NCBI RefSeq assembly: GCF_021462225.1
Contig: NC_061797.1
Location: 33,568,147 to 33,632,146 of the forward strand
Length of the DNA: 64,000 nucleotides
Origin: Girardinichthys multiradiatus
Taxonomy: Eukaryota > Chordata > Actinopteri > Cyprinodontiformes > Goodeidae
Reading direction: 5' to 3'
Position 1 is the first letter of the stretch, and each line of letters opens with the position of its first letter. The position numbers and the translations under genes are program-made. Positions 44,101 through 57,300 of this stretch are shown here, piece after piece. Below the pieces are notes generated by a model. The model ran no database searches. It was not told the DNA's origin and saw nothing but the letters and a program-made list of their open reading frames with translations.

Positions 44101-47100
44101 TTTTTAATCGTTCTTTCCCTTCTCCTCTTACCCATTCCAGGCAGTGTGTAATTTTCTAAACTTTTCTAACAATTCTACTTGTCTTTGTTTTAACAGTTAA
44201 ATACCTTCTCTTTCAACTGCACTTTTAACCACATTGTAAAAGACTGCTTTTGCCATCTTATTTCTGTGTCATATTGGATTTTTATTTAATCTAATTTAAA
44301 TACTTTCTTCCTTTGTTATCTCCTTTCCACAGCCAGATGTTAGTAGAATTATACAATGTTTTGGGTATCAATACAGATGTACATTGTGCTAAGACTTGGC
44401 CAACTATGGTTGCCAAGAGTCTCAATGGAGCTGTGGGTGAACTTAGCTGCCAAGTCATATTGAGCGTAGATGTCAGGTGTTAACAGAAATATATGGGCTA
44501 AAGTGCTGTATTAGTGTATCAGAGTATCTGTAGGTGTGTGCGTGTGTGTGCGCATTTGGTTGCTTCTACTTTACCTATTCACAATGTTAGAGCATGGTGC
44601 ACGGCACAGAACTGAGGTAAGAACCCTGGAGAATAGCAGGTGATGGGTTATGTGTCTGTGTGAGTGTGTCTTCAGACCTCTTGCTGGCAAACAGATGGCA
44701 AAAGCACCACAGGTAGAGTCTAAATTTCTTCACAAGCATCGCAGATGACACACTATCTCAAATTATATAATGTGTTCTTGCCGTAGACCTTTCTTCTTTT
44801 AGTTAGTGAAAACTGTGATTTTGCATGTTGGAGGATCTATATCAATAAAAAACAAATTTATTATGACCAATAATGCAAAGCCGGATGTACATTTACCTCT
44901 ACAGTGAGAGCTGTAATAGTAGTTGAGTTTAGAGTTGGGTCCAGCTGTTGTTTTGTGTAAAACAGTCTATAATGGGAAATAAGACCATTGGGCTCTCCTG
45001 GTTCACTCCACCTCAACTGGACTGAATATGCACCTGTCAACATAAAAGCATGTGTTACATGGATTAAATACAAAAATATGAAAACAATTTTTAATGGTTT
45101 AATAAACTTACCAGTTGGTCTGACAACAGGGGGTACCAATTCTTCTGGCTTTGCCTGTAATGTTTGGGCTAGAGCCCACTGACTTACAACTGAGCCTTTG
45201 GAATTGTGGGCGCGAACCTTGTACTGGAAGAAGCTGAATGGTTGCAGAGTGGGGCTTGCATCAACAAATTCAAGGGGCCCACTGGACCAAATAAGAACCA
45301 GCAGCTCCTCTTCGGTTCCTAATGGTCGCCTATAGTGAAAAACAATGAGACAGGCTTTTCATAACTGTTTATTTTTCCTGGATCTTGTCAAATGCGAACA
45401 GTCAGATTTAATGTTTTAACACACAAGCAACTATTGGGATGTATATTTCTATTGCTGGTGTGATTAAGCAACTTTAAACTATATTAAAGGTTGATAAATT
45501 GGTCAATCTCACAATCTATTAAAAGCTGAGGGTAAATGATTTACCCTCACAGTGAGTGATTTGTATCACACGTTTAAAGAAGAATCAGGAGATTTTTGTG
45601 TATTTCTCAAGATTAGGAATTATTTAGGATAATAAATGTAGAGCCACCTTTGGGCTTTCAACTCTAGGACAACCAGGAATAGAACTTGAATTAGTCCTTT
45701 ACTTTGGGTCAGAAGATGCCATTTTCTTTCAATAAACCAACTTGTTTTTTTGCTCTTGTGGTTCAGTTACCTTCATCTATCTCTTCGCTGGAGGGATAGT
45801 TTGGTTTTCTGTTCCAACTGCATTTCTGCTTAGAGGTCCCTTGGAAACTGACAGCTCATCCACACTTTGGATTCAGACTCAACTGGGTGACACACTTAAT
45901 GAAAGTTACTAAAAGCCACTTACTAGATGCTGAGCACCTCCAAAGTGTAGAGATAAAATTACAATCTTGCAAAATTTAACATAAAAATAGACAACTGCAC
46001 ATGATGCAAACAAAAAGATTTATTGCAACTGAATCTGAACAGGTGACCATTCTCTGAACTAATCAGGTAAAGATATTGCTAAGTTTCCTGTTTTTTCTTT
46101 CTTTGACTGATTCACCACCCAGATCTGCTTCTCAGTAGAAGCCTCCAGGGGGGGAAATGTCGGTTAGGCTCCATGATCAATCAAAGGTAGACTTGGGGTA
46201 ACGCAAGAGCCACATCACACTACCCAGCCAATAAACAAAAAATGGATTCTATTATTTCACCCACAACACATTTTTTAGACCAGGAGGCGGAGCCGGGGTC
46301 CCACCCTGGTCCTACCGTCATAGGAGAGTGCCTGGTGGCGAGAGACGCGAGGCCATCCCCCAGTAGGCCCAACACGTACAGGGGGAACCATGAAGGACTG
46401 GTGCAAAGAGGATCGAGCAGCGGACAAAGGTGGAGACCTCTATGGCCCGATCTCCGGATGCTTAGGGTGGCTCTAGGGATGTGGAATGGAGTCTGAGCTT
46501 GTGTGGGAGGTCGAGAGATATCGACAAGAAATATTTGGGCTCACCACCACGCATAGAGTGGGCTCTGTAACCCAACTCCTTAAGAGAGGCTGGACTCTCT
46601 TCTACTCTGGAGTGGCCCGTGGGGAGAGGCAGCATGCTAGGGTGGGTTTGCTTGTTGCCCCTGTAAGGATTATGATTATTGATTAATTAATATTCATCAA
46701 GAATTATAATTTGAAATCATAATTTGAAAAAAATTAATTTCTTAACCAAAAATCATTACTTACAAATAGAAATCAGAGATGTCCTCTGGTGTTGTGATTA
46801 TGGGCTCAAAGCTCTTTATTAATTACAAATTATTAACCAAAACCACCAACTGTCACTGTTTATTCAACCACTTCACCGAAGGTGGGGGAACTTCGACCTT
46901 GTTTTGACAGATAAATCACTCTTGCACAAAATAAACACAAACACTTCTCTTAATTATATATATGAAGATTTATTGAAGCCAAATAATCCTGATAGACCAT
47001 TATTCTGGTCCAAAACCTTCACCTAACTAACAAGCACTATTCTACACAAAGGGAATAGCAATGCGTACCTAACAATGATAATAAAAGAAAAACATATATG

Positions 47101-50100
47101 CGCATTTAATGTCTATGAAGATCAAACCAGCAGTTTTATGGACAAAATGTGCAATTTGGGATAAATGTAAAGAGAAACCCTCCTGTCGTACTGATGTCTC
47201 GATTGCAGCAATCAGCTGATAAAACAGTGGGGCCACGCCCCTTTAGCCTCTAGCAGCTGAATGCCCCAAATCTTGACAAAGAGTCATAAAACTCTGAGGC
47301 GGGAACTCAGTGGAAAATCTCCAGCAATAAAACTGGAACAAAGAGTGGTCGGGCGAGGCCCAGACCGCAGTTGCCTCGAATGAAAAACTTTTAAAAGTCC
47401 AACTTCTAATTCCTGGCTGATTTGAGATCAGCCGGACAAACATTAACCATGCACGATTCAGCAGCGCTTGTGTACCAAATCAAATCAAAACACAGCTCAG
47501 CATAACATAATTCAATCAGTACTGCATGCAACAAGTTAATACCTTAGATTAACTACTGGTGATCCTACATCACCTTAACTGCCTCATCCTGCCCAGATTT
47601 CCAAATGCACCTATCCGGTTTAATATGAAAAGAACAAAATTACTAGTTGATTTCTGCTCTCCACCGGTTGAGGATCAGGTCTGAAGAAAAAGGAAAAAAA
47701 AAAAAAAGGAAATTTCTCATCCGTCCAGGAGGGGAGGAGATGAACCGTAGGTCGACTGCATTACACAAGGAGGCTGAACTCATCTCCTTGGACATAGAAC
47801 CTCTGTGGGTTTCCACCTGCGCCGGGTGTCGGCGTGGTCTTCAATCGGTAAATAAATCTCGTATCAGACAGATTTCCAGCTTTCAAGCTCTTCCGGGAAT
47901 GGCCTTGTGGAGCAAAAGTTCGCCTGCGAGCTTTTGTCTCTCCAGATATGCGCCTCCGTTACGCTGTTCTGTGAGACAGGCGGGAAATGGCAACGAAACT
48001 CTGCATCTCAGCCGGTTTATGCTCCCAGTGACGTCAGAGCTGCGACGTCTGTTGAGCTGCGCATGTCAAAATGTGCGACCAAAATGGATGGCCCGAACAC
48101 CCCCAGCTCAGCCGTCTCGTGTTGGGGTTTACCCCAGTGGATGAGAGGGTCGCATCCCTGCGCCTTTGGGTTGGGGACAGGTCTCTGACTGTGATTTGGC
48201 CTATGGGCCGAGCGGCAGTGCGGAGTACCCAGCCTTCTTGGCGTCCCTGTCAGGGATGCTGCATAGTGCCCCTCCCAGGAACTCCGTTATTCCACTGGGG
48301 GACTTCAATGCCCACGTGGGAAACGACAGTGACACCTGGAGAGGCGTAACTGGGAGGAGTGGGCAATACTCCCAGTCCTTCCAGGAGCATAAGGGTGTTC
48401 ATCAGTGAACTTGGCACCAGGACACGCTAGACAGGAGGTCAATGATCGACTTTGTTGTTGGACCTTCGGCTGCATGTTTTGGACACTCGGGTGAAGAGAG
48501 GGGCTGAGCCTTTGAACTTTGACCAGATTCCCGGGGAAGTTGGAGACAGAGTCCGAGTGAACCATGTTCTCCACATCTATTATTGATGCTGCCGTCGGTA
48601 GCTGTGGCCATAAGGTCTGCGATGCTTGTCGCAGTGGCAATTCCTGAACCCGGTTGAGGACACCGGCAGTAAGGGATGCTGTCATTATCTGATGGTTACC
48701 GTGAGGCCATGCGTGCCTTGGCCCGAGCTGTGGTAGAGGCAAAAACATGGACCTGGGAGGAGTTTGGTGAGGCCATGGAGAAGGACTACCGTTTGGCCTT
48801 GAACTGATTCTGGCAAACCATCCGGCACCTCAGGAGGGGGAAGCAGTGCTTCGCCAACACTGTTTACAGTGGGGGGTAGGGACCTGCTGACCTCGACTGG
48901 GGACATTATCAGGCAGTGGAAGGAGTACTTCGAGGATCTCCTCAATTCTGCATCCTATACCGGATGCTTCCTGAACACCTCCCTCAGGAGGTGTTTCAGG
49001 CACGCCCCACCGGGAGGAGGCCCAGGGCACGACCCAGAACACAATGGAGCGACTATGTCTCTCGGCTGGCCTCGTAACGCCTTTGGCTCCCCCCAGAGGA
49101 GGTGTCTGGGGAGAGGGAAGTCTGGGTGTCTCTAAACGAGTCAGCTGCCCCCGCGAACCGGTCCCGGATCAAGCAGAAGACTACGAGCTGCTAAATGGCA
49201 ACTTGGAAAATAATATTATCAAGCTTAGAAAATACCTGTAATTAATTTTTTAAGATTAAAGAACCACTTTTTTTCTTGTTCTAGGTTTTAGAACAAAACT
49301 ACATCTTTATTAAAACAGAATAAATATTTAAACTTATTAGGACATTCAATATAAAATAAAGATTGGGGCCTAATAAGAAAAATAACTGCTATAGAAAGCT
49401 TTCCCCCGCCATTATATGGAGACATTGTAGAAAAGTACACAGAAAACTGCTTAACCTATAATTTTTGCTACCTTCACATATCAAAATACTGCCATTTGTT
49501 TGGCAACATTTTTGGCTAATATTAAAGGTCACTAATGAGCCACATATTGCACACCCCTGGACTAGACAGAGACCAGAAATGTCAACAATCTACTATTGTA
49601 GCCAAAATACTATCTCCTGTGTAGGGCTATTTTCACATTCCAAGTTCCAAATATGTAATAATATTTAAAGTTAGGACTAAACGTGTATGATTTAAAAGCT
49701 TTCTGAATTTTTTTAATTGGGAAAATAAGATTTTCCATATAAGAGAAACTTAAATACCGACAGGCATTCAGACAAATCTTTTCAGAATAATAATAGGATA
49801 TAAAAACATTCATATCTTATGGATTCCAGGATGCCACCAGCATGGAAAAAAAGATGTGTTAGCTAATTTTCTAAAGCCAAATCTGATCTGGACAAAGGAA
49901 GTCAAAGTAGGTGGAAGGTCATGAGTTTAGAAGATTGAAACAATTTGTCCAAAACGTTAATTTTTCTTTAAACAAAATTTTCTTTAGGCATAGTGTCTTG
50001 GCATTATTTTTGCATAAAACTAATGCTTCAACAATTCCGGTGTCAAAGGTTAGGTTAAGCCTGATTTTCATGCTGATTTTTGACTCAATCGTCCCTTTCC

Positions 50101-51306
50101 AACATGCCCTAGTCTCATCGTGATGGCTCTTAAGATAATCTTATGAGATATTTCTCCACTGTGTGGTGTGTTAAGTATGATCTAGTCCACTCTGAAGGAC
50201 GTCGGGACTGCTCTGACCTCAAATCGGGGATGTTCAACATGTTGTATTGTTGGGGTGTTCCCTGAGGATAAACGAGCACGCAGCCTGTTGAATGTGAAGT
50301 GTAGCCAATCAGAAAGCAAGGTGATAGAAACACGGAGGGGAATTACTGTGAACTCACATTTAATCTTGAGAGGGTTTGGGAGATTTGTCTGTACATGTGT
50401 TGTGTGTTGTGCTTGCAGTGTGGCTGTACACCACATACTGTATGACCAAACCTGTTATATCTAAGATTTTTTATCGTCGTGTTTTGAAATTCATCCAACA
50501 ATTTTAAAATCTTGCCCTGTGACCCAGGCATTAGACATGGAGACATAACATCATGTTTTCATTTTCATGTTGTATAACATGACAAGTTTCAAGATTTCCC
50601 TTTCATGGAACCTGTTTCACATTATTTTCTGTCTGTCTGCATGATTATTAACAGAAATAACATTATCTCAACATTTATCTGCCCTGCACACACTGAAAGA
50701 AATTAGTTTACAAGCACACACATAAATGCTTCAACACAAGTTGAATGTAAAAAGATTTGTGCTTGAAATTCAATACCCATAGCTCTCAATTATTTTTTAT
50801 ACTTTTGTTGGACTGACAAAACACATCACTATCTCTACACAAGCATATTACCAGCTGTTTTTTATTTGCACCAGTTAAGTAGTTTACTTCAAATATGATG
50901 TTAAGCTTGTTAGTTTTCTAAACGGATTTCAGTAAACTTTGATGTCCTTTTAGTGCTTTGAAAATAAAACACCCTTAGTTTCTGGGGAACCGAAATAAAA
51001 AATGTAGCATCACGTCTTAAACATTGTATTCCTGGCTGATGCAAGCATCCTGTTACCTTGGTAAGACCGCTGGTCTTTGATTGTGCAGGCTTTCAGGTGT
51101 GTGGCGCAGAGAAAGAAAGACATTTTCCCGTTTTATCCAAGTCCCTGTCTGCCTGAGTTGGAGGATTCCAGATGTGTCAGAGGGGCGTATGTGTGCTGCT
51201 ATGCTAATGATTGTTTCCCGAGGACTTAAAGGGCTTAGTCTGGTCTGACCCTGCATACAGATCACACACTCTTTGGTCAACAAGCAGACCACGACCTTCA
51301 GCATGC

Positions 51307-51363
<57 letters not shown>

Positions 51364-54300
51364 TACGCACATACACACACACACAAACAAACACAGATGC
51401 ACATTCACACACACTGTGGAGCCTGGTGAGTATACGTTTACCTGAGGAAACATTATAAAGACTTTATGTATGTATATACAGTACAGACCAAAGGTTTGGA
51501 CACACCTTCTCATTCAAAGAGCTGTCTTTATTTTCATGACTATGAATATTGTAGCTTCACACTGAAGGCATCAAAACTATGAATTAACACATGTGGAATT
51601 ACATACTGAACAAAAAAAATGTGAAACAACTGAAAGTATGTCTTATATTCTAGGTTCTTCAAAGTAGCCACCTTTTGCTTTGATTACTGCTCCGCACACT
51701 CTTGGCATTCTGCTGATGAGCTTCAAGAGGTAGTCACCTGAAATGGTTTTCACTTCACAGGTGTGCCCTGTTAGGTTTAATAAGTGGGATTTCAAGCCTT
51801 ATAAATGGGGTTGGGACCATCAGTTGTGTTGTACAGGAGGTGGATACAGTACACAGCTGATAGTCCTACTGAATAGACTGTTAGAATTTGTATTATGGCA
51901 AGAAAAAATAAGCTAAGTAAAGAAAAACGAGTGGCCATCATTACTTTAAGAAATGAAGGTCAGTCTGTCTGAACAATTTGAAAAACTTTGAAAGTGTCCC
52001 TAAGTGCAGTGGCAAAAACCATCAAGCGCTACAAAGAAACTGGCTCACATGAGGACCGCCCCAGGAAAGGAAGACCAAGAGTCACCTCTGCTGCGGACGA
52101 TAAGTTCATCCGAGTCACCAGCCTCAGAAATCGCAGGTTAACAGCAGCTCAGATTAGAGAACAGGTCAATGCCACACAGAGCTCTAGCAGCAGACACATC
52201 TCTAGAACAACTGTTAAGAGGAGACTGTGTGAATCAGGCCTTCATGGTAAAATAGCTGCTAGGAAACCACTGCTGAGGACAGGCAACAAGCAGAAGAGAC
52301 TTGTTTGGGCTAAAGAACACAAGGAATGGACATTAGACCAGTGGAAATCTGTGCTTTGGTCTGATGAGTCCAAGTTTGATTTGGTTCCAACCACCATGTC
52401 TTTGTGCGGCACAGAAGAGGTGAACGGATGGACTCTACATGCCTGGTTCCCACCATGAAGCATGGAGGAGGAGGTGTGATGGTGTGGGGGTGCTTTGCTG
52501 GTGACACTGTTGGGGATTTATTCAAAATTGAAGACATACTGAACCAGCATGGCTACCACAACATCTTGCAGCAGCATGCTATTCCATCCGGTTTGCGTTT
52601 AGTTGGACCATCATTTATTTTTCAACAGGAGAATGACCCCAAACACACCTCCAGGCTGTGTAAGGGCTATTTGACCAAGAAGGAGAGTGATGGGGTGCTG
52701 CGCCAGATGACCTGGCCTCCACAGTCACCGGACCTGAACCCAATCGAGATGGTTTGGGGTGAGCTGGAGCGCAGAGTGAAGGCAAAAGGGCCAACAAGTG
52801 CTAAACATCTCTGGGAACTCCTTCAAGACTGTTTGAAAACCATTTCAGGTGACTACCTCTTGAAGCTCATCAACAGAATGCCAAGAGTGTGCAGAGCAGT
52901 AATCAAAGCAAAAGGTGGCTACTTTGAAGAACCTAGAATATAAGACCTATTTTCAGTTGTTTCACACTTTTTTGTTCAATATATAATTCCACATGTGTTA
53001 ATTCATAGTTTTGATGCCTTCAGTGTGAAGCTACAATATTCAGTCATGAAAATAAAGAAAACTCTTTCAATGAGAAAGTGTGTCCAAACATTTGGTCTGT
53101 ACTGTACATATACACATAATTTTAATAACAGTATGACAAATGTGGTGTATGTGTATTGTTCTACCTTATGATTGCATGGGTTTTATAGTTTAGTTCAGTG
53201 TTTTTGAACCCTGGTCCTCGAGGGACAATGCCCTGTGTATTTCAGATGTTTCCCAGTTCAGCACATCTATTTTCGATTGAAGGTTGATTAACAGGCTTTT
53301 GCTGAGGTGCAATCATCTGAATCAAGTATGTTAAAGTAGAGACTCTAAAACATCTACAACATGCAGGGCAGTGTGCCTTGGAGGACCAGGGCTGAAAAAC
53401 ACTGGTTTAGTTGAATTGTAGGTAAGCACAGTAGTTAAGCTGGATCACATGAATAGGTCAGGATCAATTAACAACATGATAAAACTAATGTCATTCTGAC
53501 ATGTCTCATTCATTTTAAATTTTGTGTTTGTTTTTTTCTGTTTATATTTCACCTGTATATATGGTAGGAGGTGATGAGTCCATTTGGTTTCTTTGGAGGT
53601 GTCCAGTGGATCTCTAAAACACTTGGCCCAAGTGCCTTTACTGCTGGGGGCTGCAAACCTTCTGGGGCTTTCTCAAAAGTAAGGATGTAGACACCCTCTC
53701 CCACTCCACACCCGTCTAAAAATAAGCAGAGATGAAATCTCATTACAACAAGTTTATTGACATTCCTGCCTATAAATGAATCTAATGAATATTAGAGTCT
53801 CCAGATATGGCCTTGTTCCTAAAAAAAATCAAACACTGAATTAGATTTTTTACTTTAATTCCCAATTTATCAAAGCAAAGGCTTCTCTGTTGCTGATATG
53901 TATGCAAATTACTTGGTGTATTACCTTCCTGTTCTTATTATTTTGAGCGAGATACTGATAGATACTTGCCATTTTGACAGGCCTGCACTCTTATGTAGTA
54001 AGTGGTGAAAGGCTCTAGATCCGTCACAAAGAGGTGCAAGTCTTGCCCAGCATGTCGACTTATTGCATTCTGACTTCCTGAATTTAACAGGACATTATAG
54101 AAGACAGGCTGACGGCTGTTTAGCTGAGCTGTGGAATAAGACAGGATGTGATTACCTTCAGCAAGATATTTTATTGGGAAACTTTATAACAGAAACAAAC
54201 CACACAGGACACAAAAGTATAGTATTTTCTGTTAAATAAGAAATAATCAGTCAAACCACTATGAAATAAGCTTAGGTCAGAAACAAATTACCGTGAAGGA

Positions 54301-57300
54301 TTTCTGCTATAAATCAGCAGATGATCACCAATAGTCCCATTAAGGCAAAAATAAAACAGTGCTGAATGTTCCATGTAGAACCTTAAAGGAACCAATGCTG
54401 AGCTTTAAAGCTAATTTAGATGCTTTTTGAAGATCAATAAATTGAGAAACTCACAATCTAACTGAAAAGTTATTGGAGGTTGGAGGAACTACCTCATTTG
54501 TTTTGTTCTTTTTAAAAAGATTACTGGCCTGATACCTTTACTTTTTAGCTTTGATTGTGTTAAATTTGATTTTAAAAGCTTTTATTTGTCAGCCAACAGC
54601 AAATATCAAGGATATTGCCGTATAGTCTACAGTTATCTTTTTTGTTTTGTTTTGGAAAAATACAAATCCAGCCCTAAAACAGCCAGGTTTTGCCACTAAT
54701 TATTTATTAAAACTAGTTAGAAAGATTTATGTTTCAGTAATTAATCACAGAGTCCCAGCAAGTAAGAGGAAGCATGTCTCTCTGATGAACACAATGGACA
54801 CCTTACATCTAGTCAGCTACTCAGTCCATTATGAAACAAAAAAAGCATATTTGCATCACAACCTGCCTTTAAAAATGGGGTTACATACCCTGATATGTAC
54901 ATAATGCTTTTTTAAAATATTTTATTCTATTGCCTGTAAAGTTTATATATTTACACTTCATGTCTGTAGGCTGAGTGTTTGAAACCAAAGTCAAATTGCT
55001 TTTTTGTACACACTATCTTTGCCAATAAAGTTGATTGTGGTGTTTTTATTTTGTTCCTTTCCTCTCAACCCTCAACAAGTTGAGGCAAATTGTTCCCCTC
55101 CCTGTGTCTGGAAGTGATATATTTCAAGCTTTTAATTCTGTTGATTTTGATGATTATGACATACACTCCATTAAAAAAAGTTTTTTATAAAAAAACTGAA
55201 TTTTAGTTAAAACCAATGAAAAAGGACTATATTAATGCAGAAATGTTATGTTATGTACAACATCTTGGGCAAGACTCCTTCCTTGACAGTTTTCCAGTAA
55301 ACAGTCATTGGTACCATCCACAAGAAGGGTTCACAAACTACAGGTTGAATGCAGCCTTGAAGGGACTGTGAAGCAACAAGGCATGGACTGCGACTGTAGT
55401 CAGAGCTTCAAGAGTCACCAAACAGACATATTCAAAACATGGACTATAACTGTAACATTCCTTGTGTTAAGCCATTCCTGAACTAGAGGTGCCCTCAGAA
55501 GTGTTTTGTTGGGGCTAAGGAATCTTGCACAGGCATCTAAAGTCCTGTTGTCAAATTAAAATACACTTTACATTTTATTTGGAATTCAGGGTCCCAGACT
55601 CTGCAAGACACATGGAGAGAAACAGGCCCAGTAAAATGGTTCTACAGTCAGTGATGATTTCAGAAGCCATGTCATCTGCTGGTGTCCAGTGTATTTTCTT
55701 GTGTCTAAAATCAGCAGTCTACTAGGACATTTAGAGCTCTTTATATTTTTCTTGCTGACAAGCTTGTTAAGTATTTCGTTTGGAAAATTAAATTGGCGGG
55801 TTTTTCATTTTTCAACATGAGATGGCACCTACCCACATTGCCAAATGTACTAATACTTGGTTTAATGACCTTTGTATCACTGTGCCTAATTGGCCAGCAA
55901 GATCCCTATTGGGAGCATTGTCAAGAAGAAGTTGAAAAACACTAGACCCAGTAATGCTGAAGTTCACTATTAAAGCAACCTAGGCTTTGTTAACACCTCG
56001 CAGAGCCACAGGCTCCTCACCTTCAAACCCCGCCTCACTGATGCAGTCATTCGGGCAAAAGGAGCCCTGACCAAATATTGAATCCATTTACTGTACAGTA
56101 CATGGACATCCTTTTTAATAGGCTCACATTTCTGCACTAAGAATCCTTTTATTATTGGTTTTAAGAAATCAGATGGGATTTGAAAGAAACTTTCTTTGTT
56201 CAGTGTCACAAAATGAGCCCTCTTGTAAATTAGGTCCATATACTGTATAATCTACAGTGTAGATTAAAACTGAGTTGAACCAAATTAGATTGAACAGATC
56301 GGAAACTATAAGTTATAATAGGACTTATAAGGTAGCTGTAGGAATTTGTTTCAAGAATTCTGAACAGAAAAACCTTCACATGACAGCAAAGCACACTACT
56401 GGCAGGATGATCAAGGTTTATGTCATTCTGCTACCATTGTTTAATTTCTGCTCCACAGTGTAAAACTAAAACCCTAAAGCTAAATTTCCCAACCCATCTC
56501 ATAATCATATTGATATTATATATTGATCAAGCTGAGTATTCTTGGCTTTACAATGCAGTCAGTCAGGGCCTGGAACCATACATATGCTTGCAAAGGTATA
56601 GAGAAAGCCTCACACACATACACACACACACTGAGACTTTGTTAATATTCTCACAGGAGGTTTTCCATAATTCAGGCCAACTGTATTGTGATGGGTTATT
56701 CAACATTCATGAACTCTAGATATCTCGAGAACGAACTGATTACCAGACAAATGAAAGACTTCAATTATTCACCCCCAACTCACATATGCACACAAGTACC
56801 AAAAAAACATACACACACACCTATGACTTCAGCTTATAGGGCTTTTTATTTGAAGCACAACTCTTCCAAAAACACACACACACAAAGAAGGATTTATAAG
56901 AAAGAATCCACACTACGGTGATAATGTTACAGAGGTTTTAATCATAAATGTGACTTTTAAGTTCTATTATTTACAACCAATTAGTGGCTTTGCCAATGTC
57001 TATTTCATATACATGAAACAATAGCAAATGCTAGAATAAAATTTGGGATAGTAAAACACAAATGTGATATGTCTTTGTCCCTCTGAGAAACACATACATA
57101 CACAGAGTGCCACAAACATCATGATGCAAGAATGGGTCTAAACTTTAGGACTCAACGTAAATACTTTTAACAGCCATATGTCAGTGCTTAACAGTCAGTG
57201 CATGCATATGAAGACACACAGACATATGCATGTACATACACACAGGCAGACACACTACCAGAGGTCTAGACACACACACATATGCACACAAAAGATCAAA

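Larger units (their letters stand above)
24107..44896. other. ush2a 20.8-kb intron between exons 7 and 8
   Basis: This is the largest intron in the window. It contains, from left to right, a small DNA transposon remnant (26.6 kb), a nested repeat cluster (27.2-28.8 kb), an L2-type 3' fragment (31.8 kb), an L2-like LINE (32.6-34.4 kb), an LTR-like sequence (34.4-35.0 kb), purine-rich simple repeats around a probable solo LTR (36.4-38.6 kb), a Tc1 remnant (38.8-39.5 kb) and a SINE (39.6-39.8 kb). The stretches 24.1-26.6, 28.8-31.8 and 39.8-44.9 kb hold CA-rich and GA-rich tracts but nothing I can name as a gene or RNA. Confidence 0.7.

Noticed and set aside
51307..51415. CRISPR-like or structured array at the AT and CA tracts
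   Set aside because: They are simple dinucleotide microsatellites without spacers.
53960..53970. Canonical GT donor (GGCAA|GTATC) for exon 4
   Set aside because: It would add four bases and break the frame into exon 5; the GC donor keeps the frame and the conserved motif.
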